A DNA stretch of 40,075 nucleotides from IMG/VR virus record IMGVR_UViG_3300017964_000032, positions 1-40,075 of that record, one strand, 5' to 3'. The notes under the pieces were generated by a model. The model made no database searches. It was not told where the DNA came from and saw only the letters and a program-made list of their open reading frames with translations. The stretch is from a virus. The stretch's first letter is position 1. Each line of letters begins with the position of its first letter. A program made the position numbers and the translations under genes. This document shows positions 1-7,670 of the stretch, in pieces.

Positions 1-248
1 TAATTGCAAAAGCCAAGGAAGCATATGAATGGGCAATTGAAAATGGTATTGCCAAAGAACAGGCTCGTGCTGTACTACCGGAAGGATTAACAAAGACTCG
101 TTTATATATGAACGGTACTTTGCGTAGTTGGATCCATTATATTCAATTGCGTGGTGCTAACGGTACACAAAAAGAACATATGGAAATTGCTCATGAGTGT
201 GCCAAAGTAATTGCAGGAATCTTTCCTATGGCAAAGACAATGGTATGA
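1..248 (+). CDS. thyX: Flavin-dependent thymidylate synthase ThyX, C-terminal part
   Basis: The open frame enters from the left edge and ends at a TGA at 246-248, giving about 81 C-terminal residues. ThyX makes dTMP from dUMP using FAD, NADPH and methylene-tetrahydrofolate. The visible part carries the family pattern around the nucleotide site: QARAVLP, then N and R in MNGTLRSWIHYIQLRG, then a Q/E pair in GTQKEHMEIAHE, and the usual short tail ending near a Pro (IFPMAKTMV). The 5' part, including the FAD-binding RHR-type motif, lies outside the window. The stop overlaps the start of the dCMP deaminase gene in ATGA, so the two are probably translationally coupled and supply thymidylate for phage DNA synthesis. 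ThyX is the common thymidylate synthase in marine T4-like phages, whereas T4 itself uses the unrelated Td enzyme. Confidence 0.92.
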   Translation, partial: IAKAKEAYEWAIENGIAKEQARAVLPEGLTKTRLYMNGTLRSWIHYIQLRGANGTQKEHMEIAHECAKVIAGIFPMAKTMV

Positions 249-703
249 AACAAAGATTTGTAGATACCTACATGGACGTTGCAAAACGTTTTTCACAACT
301 ATCCTATGCTGTAAGATTACAAGTTGGTGCTGTTATTGTGAAAGATGATCGTATCATCGCATACGGATATAACGGTACTCCATCAGGATGGGACAATACT
401 TGTGAAGACTTAATTAGAATAGATGACGTAGGATCTCCTGTTTTAAAAACCAAACCAGAAGTACTTCACGCGGAATCAAATGCCATAGCCAAATTGGCAA
501 AAAGTCCGGAAAGCGGAGATGGTGCTACTATCTTTATCACACATTCTCCCTGTATTGAATGTTCAAAACTAATCTACCAAAGTGGAATAAAACGTGTTTA
601 TTTTGGAGAGCAGTACCGCAATACGGACGGAATAGACTTTTTAAAAGCGTCTAAAATAGACGTTGTTAAAGTCGATAAGCAAAGTATCGCACAAGAAGTT
701 TAA
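245..703 (+). CDS. dCMP (deoxycytidylate) deaminase
   Basis: The 152-residue protein belongs to the zinc-dependent cytidine/deoxycytidylate deaminase family, which turns dCMP into dUMP, the substrate of the ThyX encoded just upstream. Zinc ligands and the catalytic glutamate are visible as HAESNAIAK (His and Glu) and SPCIECSKLI (the PCxxC pair). The N-terminal stretch RLQVGAVIVKDDRIIAYGYNGTPSGWDN is the usual substrate-side segment of dCMP deaminases; length is close to other phage forms. I start the gene at 245 rather than at an in-frame ATG at 197: the later start gives a four-base ATGA overlap with the thyX stop and the typical family N-terminus, while the earlier one would add 16 unmatched residues and overlap thyX by 52 bases. 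Confidence 0.93.
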   Translation: MKQRFVDTYMDVAKRFSQLSYAVRLQVGAVIVKDDRIIAYGYNGTPSGWDNTCEDLIRIDDVGSPVLKTKPEVLHAESNAIAKLAKSPESGDGATIFITHSPCIECSKLIYQSGIKRVYFGEQYRNTDGIDFLKASKIDVVKVDKQSIAQEV

Positions 704-736
704 ACACGCTGTAGGACCCTTAAAATGCGTTTAAAC
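698..736. terminator. Inverted repeat at the convergent gene junction, possible bidirectional terminator
   Basis: Two copies of the octamer GTTTAAAC, at 698-705 and 729-736, are each self-complementary and flank about 23 bases; the inner bases GC and GC can extend the stem past a two-base bulge. The element covers the dCMP deaminase stop and the short gap before the end of the leftward fibre gene, where transcription from both sides meets. There is no T-run, so a classical intrinsic terminator is not shown. The placement is the main argument. Confidence 0.33.
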
Positions 737-740
737 AGCC

Positions 741-2489
741 TTATACAACTACTTCTACTAGTTTAATTCCTGCTTCTGGATTGTCTTCAATTGCTTTACC
801 AATTACGCAAATTGAATTTGGTAATGCACTATCTTTGGTAAGTGCTGTTCCTACACCTGCTGTAAGACTTGTTACAATTAAATCACCTTTGGAAACTGGG
901 CCTTCTACCTTGCAAGGAACCCTTCCTCTAAGTGCTACCGCTACACCATCAATTGTGCTGTTCATCAAATATGCAGGATCTGTCGATACTACTCCTGCTA
1001 TTCTGTGATCACAAAACATTGTGGTTGTTGTAACTTCTGCGTCTCCTCCAAATATTAATACCGTACCTGGATCATAATGTTTGTCGCTGGCATACATTTC
1101 TGCCAAGTCAGCAAACTGAGCCGCTGTTGCTGTACCTTGAAACTTACGTGCAATCAAGTCTCCGTTTGTATCACGTTTTGCAATGGTGTTTGCTGTTTGT
1201 GTAATATCTGCCGCGGAACCATCTAATTGTTGTGAATCTGTTGCTGTACCGTTGAATAGATTAGCAGTAATATCACCGTTGCTATCTCTACCTGCAATAC
1301 TATTTGCAGTAGCAGTTGTAACCGCGGCAACACCAGCACCACCGTCTAACTCAACCAATTCAGCAGTAGTTGATGTACCAACCAATGAACCTGTAATGGA
1401 TCCTGTGATTGTTAAGTTGTTAAGTGTGCTTGTTCCTGACGTTGCTGTAATATTACCAGTAACATTACCTGTTACATTTCCAACAACATTACCTGTATGT
1501 AAACCAATTGTGTTACCGTCTAATGCACCGTTATCATCTAAAGCAATATCATAAGCAAATATATTACGCCATTTGGATGATAGAGTACCTATTGAACCTG
1601 TATTGTCTGATGCCGGAATAAATGTTGCATTTTCGAACCTTGCAATTTCTTGTGCACCTGCACCCGAGTTAACACCTATTTTGATAACATTACCTATTTC
1701 GTTTGTAATGTTAACTTCGTCGCCGTTGGTAATATATAAATGCAAATCACTACCAGCACCAATAAGTATACCATTATCATTATTAAAGTTAACTAGATCA
1801 CTAAAAATTTGATTTCCACTATCTAAAATATATTGAGAAGCATCAATGCCTCCTAATTGATCAGAGTTTCTTGCAGTTCCCCAATATTTGATTGCAGGAT
1901 ATACTGCTTCGCTGGCTAAATTAAATCCTTTGTTAACAAGACTAAATCCTGGAATAGGATTTCTAGTATCGTCAATTGTAAATTCAACTTTTGAAATTAA
2001 TGCAACAACATCGTCTTGAATTGTTACTTTTAAAACTGTTCTGTCATTGGCAAGTGTATCTTTGATTGTAATCGCCGATAATTGTGAAACACCTTCTCCG
2101 CCTGTTGCAACAGGACCAACTAGAATAAAATCTTGACCATTGTAAACATATAACTGCTCACCGTCTTCTTCCCACCACATATCACCTTTGGCTAATCCAG
2201 TAGGAGCAGTAGAACCTATTTCGGCTCCGCCTGCAATTCTAAACTTATTACCATCATAAAATTTTAGAACTTTGTTTGCTGAATCAAACCAAACCTGTCC
2301 TGCTACTGCATTAGGTGGTTCAGATGCACCGGCAAAATTTTCTAAAAGATAAACTAAGTTCTCGTTTAGAATTTCTCCAAATCCTGCATAGTTCTTACCG
2401 ATAAGTTTAAGGTCAGTTGTTTGATCAATAGTACCGTCGTTTACTATTGTAATTTGTTGACCGTTATATGTGTTTACAATGTATGGCAT
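741..2489 (-). CDS. Tail fibre protein, paralogue A (last gene of the late block)
   Basis: The 582-residue protein shares its first 125 or so residues with three other proteins in this window: LIGKNYAGFGEILNENL, LLENFA, GQVWFDS, then GD-W and QLYVYNG. I infer that this shared module docks the fibres to the baseplate or to each other. The middle is a low-complexity stretch of GN(V/I)TG-type tetrapeptides encoded by a 12-base repeat (1444-1503), preceded by a SSKWRNIFA segment also seen in paralogue B. The C-terminal part (about 455-582; DLAEMYASDKHYDPGTVL, VPCKVEGPVSKGDLIVTS) is of a type I recall from marine myovirus fibres; I cannot assign it a fold with certainty. It is transcribed last in the block, 15 bases after the small gene upstream. 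A precise receptor role is not visible. Confidence 0.75.
   Translation of the reverse strand: MPYIVNTYNGQQITIVNDGTIDQTTDLKLIGKNYAGFGEILNENLVYLLENFAGASEPPNAVAGQVWFDSANKVLKFYDGNKFRIAGGAEIGSTAPTGLAKGDMWWEEDGEQLYVYNGQDFILVGPVATGGEGVSQLSAITIKDTLANDRTVLKVTIQDDVVALISKVEFTIDDTRNPIPGFSLVNKGFNLASEAVYPAIKYWGTARNSDQLGGIDASQYILDSGNQIFSDLVNFNNDNGILIGAGSDLHLYITNGDEVNITNEIGNVIKIGVNSGAGAQEIARFENATFIPASDNTGSIGTLSSKWRNIFAYDIALDDNGALDGNTIGLHTGNVVGNVTGNVTGNITATSGTSTLNNLTITGSITGSLVGTSTTAELVELDGGAGVAAVTTATANSIAGRDSNGDITANLFNGTATDSQQLDGSAADITQTANTIAKRDTNGDLIARKFQGTATAAQFADLAEMYASDKHYDPGTVLIFGGDAEVTTTTMFCDHRIAGVVSTDPAYLMNSTIDGVAVALRGRVPCKVEGPVSKGDLIVTSLTAGVGTALTKDSALPNSICVIGKAIEDNPEAGIKLVEVVV
1444..1503. repeat. Degenerate 12-bp tandem repeat inside fibre gene A
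   Basis: About five 12-base units of the form CC(T/A)GTTACATTA (plus-strand reading) run in frame, with units beginning at 1456, 1468, 1480 and 1492. On the coding strand they encode a four-residue periodic segment containing GNVTGNVTGN. The same unit family occurs in fibre gene B (4777-4860), and a related one in D (8373-8432). Confidence 0.7.
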
Positions 2490-2504
2490 AACTGTATTTA
2501 CCCT

Positions 2505-2984
2505 CTATGCTTTCCCTAGTTTTTTATCTTTAGCAAGTTTAATTTCTTCTTTGCTTAAGAAAATATATGAACTGTCTGTTTGTTTATACACTTCTTTACG
2601 TGCCGAATTTCTTTCTCTTTCGTTTGTAATGTAATCATACATCTTTTGGAATTCTTCTGTGTTAGAAATTGTTGAAGCATTTAACATTTCCATCATTATG
2701 TTTAATTGTTTATGCAATGGATATTCTGCTTCAATGTTATCTTTAACATTTAAATTTAAAAGTTCTTCATCAATAAGGGGAACATCTGCTTTGATTTCGT
2801 CAATAGCAACAACCTTACCGTCATGAAATGTTCCAATGTAAACCTGAGTATCTGGATCATACTCTACTACCTTGGTCATTACTTCATTGCCGTTAAGACC
2901 TCTTATTTTTTGTTCAGCAGGTAAATCTCCAATCAACTCACCGTTGCTTTTATTGAACATCAATACCATATTCTTTTTTGCCAT
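2505..2984 (-). CDS. Small protein of unknown function in the fibre cluster
   Basis: The 159-residue protein was not recognised. It is mildly charged, starts MAKKNMVLMFNKSNGELIG, has a small beta-rich first half (YDPDTQVYIGTFHDGKVV) and a mainly helical second half (LHKQLNIMMEMLNA, then a Lys/Glu-rich tail). No signal peptide, membrane segment or catalytic motif is visible. It lies between the 2OG-Fe(II) oxygenase gene and fibre gene A with gaps of 4 and 15 bases, so it is almost certainly co-transcribed with the fibres. A fibre assembly chaperone or attachment protein is a guess from position and size alone. The ATG is preceded by a GGAATAAAG purine stretch that can act as a ribosome binding site. 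Confidence 0.6.
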   Translation of the reverse strand: MAKKNMVLMFNKSNGELIGDLPAEQKIRGLNGNEVMTKVVEYDPDTQVYIGTFHDGKVVAIDEIKADVPLIDEELLNLNVKDNIEAEYPLHKQLNIMMEMLNASTISNTEEFQKMYDYITNERERNSARKEVYKQTDSSYIFLSKEEIKLAKDKKLGKA

Positions 2985-2988
2985 GTCT

Positions 2989-3477
2989 TTATTCCCATAT
3001 TAGACAAAGACTATACTTAGGGTCTTCATCTGTTTCCATTTTTGTTACTTCGTGCCAAGTATCAATCGGCATATCAAACATAGCACCTTTTTTCTCTTGT
3101 ACTAAATGTTCTCTATCCTCTTGGTCCCAATATTTAAAATGTGGTTTACCTTCTGTCAAATAAACTAATTTAAACTTCCAATAACCACCAGCACTATCCT
3201 GATGTTTTACTAGCCAGTCACCTGGAGCATATTTGTTAACTACAACTTGACTGCACCATTTACGTTCAGTTGGTATAGTTTTCCAAATAGTTTCTACTAA
3301 ATCATCATCCATATCTTTTTGAAACAATGAACTAAAATGACTTTCACCATATTTTGTTCCGTGTTTTTCTTCTCCGCCGATACCACGAAAAGTAAATTTT
3401 CCTTTTTCTTCGTGCTGTTTTACTTTAAACATAATATCATCAACATTCGTAATATAATTTTCAACTATCTTATACAT
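2989..3477 (-). CDS. 2-oxoglutarate/Fe(II)-dependent oxygenase
   Basis: The 162-residue protein has the layout of a compact 2OG-Fe(II) dioxygenase. A facial-triad HxD lies at His92 and Asp94 (NKYAPGDWLVKHQDSAGGYW), and the distal histidine at His142 (MFDMPIDTWHEVTKM) is followed by the final strand DPKYSLCLIW. In this strand Lys154 stands where many family members carry the 2-oxoglutarate-binding Arg. Enzymes of this family hydroxylate protein side chains or other substrates; the substrate here is unknown. The start codon overlaps the stop of fibre gene B by one base and the next gene follows after 4 bases, so it is expressed late with the fibres. That context suggests modification of a virion or host protein, but this is inference. 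An AlkB-like nucleic acid repair role is less likely from position. Confidence 0.78.
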   Translation of the reverse strand: MYKIVENYITNVDDIMFKVKQHEEKGKFTFRGIGGEEKHGTKYGESHFSSLFQKDMDDDLVETIWKTIPTERKWCSQVVVNKYAPGDWLVKHQDSAGGYWKFKLVYLTEGKPHFKYWDQEDREHLVQEKKGAMFDMPIDTWHEVTKMETDEDPKYSLCLIWE

Positions 3478-5852
3478 TAGATATAAGTTTTAAATACCCA
3501 TTGAGCGTTTGTTGTTACTGTTGTTAAACTGTAATCATAAACTTCAAAGGATACACCAACTCCTCCTATTGTTGCGGTAGTTTCATAATCTTCTACCAAT
3601 GCTCGTTGATAATTGTTTGTGTTATCATATAAAATTGTTGTGTTAGCAACACTAGAATAATCTCTAACTATTCCATTTTCAACAGCAATTACTCTTGCAT
3701 TTACTATCGCAGGATCGCCAAAGGCGTTTGCAACTGCTTGTGGAATTGGATTATCAAATTCAATCCAACCTACAAACGTTCTATTTGTAATTTGTGAAAC
3801 AATGTTTCCTGCATCTGAACTATTGTTCTTTGCTTCATTTTTAACAATAGGTGTTCCACCTGCTTCACGTTGGAATAGATAACCTGTAAATCCGCTCTTA
3901 GCAGTTAAAACTTCTGTGGATGATGTGTTTGAACTTGTTGTTCTACCACCAATGTATCCAATACCGTATCTTGTTGGCCCTTGTCCATAAAATATAACAT
4001 ATCGTTTATTACCATTGTAGTCTCTTGCAATGTTGTTATAATAATGTGAACCTAAAATTCTTGCTCTAGTACCTTCTGGATATTCTAAAGGAGGAGCAAT
4101 TCTTGTTAATTGTGTTTTAACATCATCAACTGTCATATCCTTGTTATCAATATGGAACTGAATGTCGCTAACAACATCGTCAACCTTAGCGTCAATGTAA
4201 TTTTTAATTGCCAACGCTGTCATTACTGTTGTGTTATCAGCGTTTGCAAATGTGTCATCATATGAAATCTTAGTAAACGACTTACCAGTTGTATCATAGT
4301 AGATATTTGAAACTACTTTTTGTACCGGAATAGTATCACCGATTGATGCACCATTAATTTTTGTTCCTTCTCTTAATTCGCCACCTTTAAACAATGTTGT
4401 TGTAATTTCACTGCCTTCGATGTTTGCTGTGTCAATTACTACATCTCTTGATCCTAGTGTTATAGGTGAAGCAGGATTAATGCCTGATGTATTACCAATT
4501 TTAACTTTTTTAATTTGAGAATTAAGATGCTGAGATGTTCCGTTTAATAATGCTGTACTATTAACTACCAACGGACTTGAATTTATTGTAACTCCGCCTG
4601 TAAATGTTTTATCACCTGTGATAGTTTGTGCATTATTTCTATAAACACCATAATCAACATATTTTGCAGTACCTTCAAAACGTCCTGCCACTGTTCCTGC
4701 TGTGCTATCTAATTCAGGAGTAGAAGTAGTTGCATCATTGTCTACAATTACATTACCCGAAGTTGATTTTAATGTACCTGTTACCGCTCCTGTTACCGCT
4801 CCTGTTACATTACCTGTTAAATTTCCTGCAACATTACCAGTAAATGAACCTATTGCATCACCAACAACGTTTGCATATATGGCATCAGCATAAATGTTTC
4901 TCCATTTAACTGTTGGAGCACCTAAATTAACTTCATTGTCTGCATAAGGTTTAAAACTTTTTCCATCTATTAGAACAACCGTTTTATCACCCGTGTTACC
5001 TACATAGTCAACACCCAATCTTAGTGTTGTTCCTGACTCATTAACCAATATTGGTTGATTAGTATTTTGAACTTTTAATGAAACTTCTTGTGAATCACCA
5101 ATTACGATACCTGCATCTGTTACAAATCTCCAGTCGCCTGTGATATCTTCGTTATCACTTATATAAGCATAACCGTTTGCAGGTCGATCACCTAATCTTT
5201 CTGAGTTACTTGCAGTTCCGTGAAATCTTGTTGTGGTTGTTAATCCTGTTGTTGTGGTTCCGTCTAGGGTCATACCACGTTTAATGTCTGTAAATCCTGC
5301 TAAAGGTGTGACCGCTTGATCTATTGTAAAGTTAGAATCTGCTAAAACCACGTATGCTGTGCCATCAATATAACCAATTGTTACCGGATGTTCAACAGCA
5401 GAAGTATCTGTTAGTTTTGTTGTTACCCAACGTGTTGTTCCAAAAGGTTTAATGCTTTCAGGTCCAATTAAAATGTGTTTATCACCATCTGCCGTCCAAG
5501 CATATAACTGATTGTTATCTGAGTCCCACCAAAGATCTCCTTCTTTTCTTGTCTGAGGTTCAATTGTGCTTACTTCTAATAACGAAAGTTGACGCCATTC
5601 GACACCGTCGAATACAGCAGGTCTTAATTTATTAACATTCTTATCAAACCAAACTTGACCAACCAATGCTTTGCTAGGTGGTATGTCTGCTCTTGCAAAA
5701 TTTTCTAAAAGTTTTACAAAGTTTTCGTTTTGAATCTCACCATATCCAGCAACATTTCTACCTACTAATTGTAAATCAGTAGAAATATCAACAACACCAT
5801 CTGCTAGTGTTACTAATCTTGTTCCGTCTGTTTTATCTATTTGATATGGCAT
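3477..5852 (-). CDS. Tail fibre protein, paralogue B
   Basis: The 791-residue protein begins with the same N-terminal module as fibre proteins A, C and D (LVGRNVAGYGEIQNENF, LLENFA, GQVWFDK, GDLWWDSDNNQLYAW). A spacer follows, then a segment LGAPTVKWRNIYADAIYA, then a TG-rich tetrapeptide repeat (GNVTGAVTGAVTG) encoded by the 12-base array at 4777-4860. The C-terminal 250 residues (from about RARILGSHYYNN) differ from the other three proteins and are probably the distal, host-contacting part. The gene lies 9 bases after fibre C and overlaps the oxygenase start by one base. No collar domain or protease motif was seen. Function as a fibre or fibre-like adhesin rests on the shared module, the repeats and the position next to baseplate genes. 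Confidence 0.75.
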   Translation of the reverse strand: MPYQIDKTDGTRLVTLADGVVDISTDLQLVGRNVAGYGEIQNENFVKLLENFARADIPPSKALVGQVWFDKNVNKLRPAVFDGVEWRQLSLLEVSTIEPQTRKEGDLWWDSDNNQLYAWTADGDKHILIGPESIKPFGTTRWVTTKLTDTSAVEHPVTIGYIDGTAYVVLADSNFTIDQAVTPLAGFTDIKRGMTLDGTTTTGLTTTTRFHGTASNSERLGDRPANGYAYISDNEDITGDWRFVTDAGIVIGDSQEVSLKVQNTNQPILVNESGTTLRLGVDYVGNTGDKTVVLIDGKSFKPYADNEVNLGAPTVKWRNIYADAIYANVVGDAIGSFTGNVAGNLTGNVTGAVTGAVTGTLKSTSGNVIVDNDATTSTPELDSTAGTVAGRFEGTAKYVDYGVYRNNAQTITGDKTFTGGVTINSSPLVVNSTALLNGTSQHLNSQIKKVKIGNTSGINPASPITLGSRDVVIDTANIEGSEITTTLFKGGELREGTKINGASIGDTIPVQKVVSNIYYDTTGKSFTKISYDDTFANADNTTVMTALAIKNYIDAKVDDVVSDIQFHIDNKDMTVDDVKTQLTRIAPPLEYPEGTRARILGSHYYNNIARDYNGNKRYVIFYGQGPTRYGIGYIGGRTTSSNTSSTEVLTAKSGFTGYLFQREAGGTPIVKNEAKNNSSDAGNIVSQITNRTFVGWIEFDNPIPQAVANAFGDPAIVNARVIAVENGIVRDYSSVANTTILYDNTNNYQRALVEDYETTATIGGVGVSFEVYDYSLTTVTTNAQWVFKTYI
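4777..4860. repeat. 12-bp tandem repeat inside fibre gene B
   Basis: Seven consecutive 12-base units start at 4777, 4789, 4801, 4813, 4825, 4837 and 4849. The first two are identical (CCTGTTACCGCT) and the rest diverge gradually. The array is in frame and encodes four-residue glycine/threonine repeats. The two perfect copies suggest recent duplication by slippage. Confidence 0.8.
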
Positions 5853-5861
5853 ATCCTATTC

Positions 5862-7670
5862 CTATAAATCCTGTATAAAGGTCCAATTGTTATTAACAAT
5901 TCTAAATAATTTTGCAGTTCGTGTTACACCAATTGCACTACCTGACAATGTAATACCAAGTGGGAAACTAAAATCTTGTACCGCACTAGCACTATTTAAC
6001 ACTCCGCCTTTGTCAACAGCAACGTCACTAACAACTACTTGGTTAGTTACACCTGTTCCTGCTCTTACAACATCAATTGCTGTTGCACCACCACCCAATG
6101 ATAGTGTTTCACACAATACTCTGGCTTCGGTGCCTGGTTGATATTGACCTACAGGTGCAATAGTTCCCAACCATAAAGGAATATCAGTTCCATCTGGGTC
6201 AAGCATACCTGTAATGTTCAAAGTTAATGCTAAAGATTTTGAATTTACTGTTGCATCAACATATGATTTATTTGCACCGTCATTGGCATCAGTTGGAGTT
6301 GCAACATCTTTTATTTGACTATTGCTAAATCTTACTGCACCAGTACCGTTAGGATCTAATGTAATATCTACGTTACTAACATTAGTACTAATAACACCAT
6401 CATTAATATAAATGTCGTCTACTTGTAATTCTGTAAGTGTTCCAACATTTTCTAAATTAGAATTAACAACAGAAGTACCAAGTGTTGTTGCACTTAACAC
6501 ACTAATATCATTAACTCTATATTCTTTTCCTGAATCTACACTGAAGTTTTCTGTTGTCTGCCAACTATCCTGTGCATTGCTCCAAGAAATAATATGATCT
6601 GTATCACCTTTTAATGTAATACCGCCACCATCTGCAAGTACATCAGTTGGTGTATCGCCGTATGCTAACTCAATATTTTTATCTCTGGATCTAACATTTT
6701 GAGTATCCACATAGGTTGTATCACCATTTACTGTTAAGTTTCCGTTTACAACCATATTACCACCAGTAACAACCGTACTATTAAGTTGTCCTGTGAATAC
6801 ATCCATTCTTAATAATGAAGTATCAATTGATATTGCATCTAAAATACCTGTAACATCGTTGTTTACTTGTAATTTAAAATCTCTATTTTGTAGGTTGTTT
6901 TTAACAATCGTGTTTGAACCGCTAATTGTAATTGATAAATCCGAGTCTTCACCTATCGTTAGTCCGCCGTCGTCTTGAATACTCAACGGAGCATTGGCAC
7001 TTGAGGCAATATCTGCTCTTAAGAAGTTACCTGGATCGATACCAGCAATAGTATCTGCTGAAGTTGCCGCACCGTGTAGTTTTAATCCTGAAACATTTGT
7101 GCTAAAATTTAATCCTACTTGGATTGATGAAAAACCTGTAATAGGTGTTCTCGGTGTAAATGCAAATCTACTTAAAATTCCAACCAATAACCCGTTAACG
7201 AAAAGTTTAGAAACAACACGACCGTTGTTACCATTATCTACAATAGTTTCTACTTTCCAACCATTTACATCTTGTGCATTAGAATATATTGGTCCTGCTA
7301 ACGTTAAATCAATACCATCATAGAAATATAATTGGTTGTTTAATGAATCAACCCAAAGATCTCCTTTAACAAGACCAGAAGGTTGTGTATCTTGAACTAA
7401 CGGACCACCAGTTGGTTTAAATTGTGTTCCTGTATAAACTTTTAAACGTCCTTCTAGTGTATCATACCATATTTGTCCGGCGATAGGATTGTTCGGTGAT
7501 ACATTATTTGCAAAACTTTCTAAAATTTTAATAAAGTTTTCATTTAGAATTTCACCGTAACCACTAAACTTTCTTCCTACTAATGAAATATCAGTAGAAG
7601 TTGTATCAACTGTACCGTCGCCGACGATTGTTAATACTGATCCGTCTGTTTTATTAACTGTATAACTCAT
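5862..7670 (-). CDS. Tail fibre protein, paralogue C
   Basis: The 602-residue protein carries the shared N-terminal module (LVGRKFSGYGEILNENF, ILESFANN, GQIWYDT, KGDLWVDSLNNQLYFYDG). The middle differs from A and B: it has VNGDTTYVDTQNVRSRDKNI and then DGGGITLKGDTDHIISW, a combination I know from marine phage fibre and structural proteins. It has no long TG-repeat array. The C-terminus is a compact beta-rich region ending RIVNNNWTFIQDL. Its start codon overlaps the stop of fibre gene D by one base and its stop lies 9 bases before the start of B, so D, C and B form a tandem set. It is probably one component of a multi-part fibre or one of several alternative adhesins. Confidence 0.74.
   Translation of the reverse strand: MSYTVNKTDGSVLTIVGDGTVDTTSTDISLVGRKFSGYGEILNENFIKILESFANNVSPNNPIAGQIWYDTLEGRLKVYTGTQFKPTGGPLVQDTQPSGLVKGDLWVDSLNNQLYFYDGIDLTLAGPIYSNAQDVNGWKVETIVDNGNNGRVVSKLFVNGLLVGILSRFAFTPRTPITGFSSIQVGLNFSTNVSGLKLHGAATSADTIAGIDPGNFLRADIASSANAPLSIQDDGGLTIGEDSDLSITISGSNTIVKNNLQNRDFKLQVNNDVTGILDAISIDTSLLRMDVFTGQLNSTVVTGGNMVVNGNLTVNGDTTYVDTQNVRSRDKNIELAYGDTPTDVLADGGGITLKGDTDHIISWSNAQDSWQTTENFSVDSGKEYRVNDISVLSATTLGTSVVNSNLENVGTLTELQVDDIYINDGVISTNVSNVDITLDPNGTGAVRFSNSQIKDVATPTDANDGANKSYVDATVNSKSLALTLNITGMLDPDGTDIPLWLGTIAPVGQYQPGTEARVLCETLSLGGGATAIDVVRAGTGVTNQVVVSDVAVDKGGVLNSASAVQDFSFPLGITLSGSAIGVTRTAKLFRIVNNNWTFIQDL

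Noticed and set aside
197-244. Longer start for the dCMP deaminase at 197
   Set aside because: It would overlap thyX by 52 bases and add residues that do not fit the family; the ATGA overlap at 245 is typical for coupled phage genes.
4777-4860. CRISPR-like array
   Set aside because: The units are contiguous 12-mers without spacers and are in frame within a fibre gene, encoding tetrapeptide repeats.
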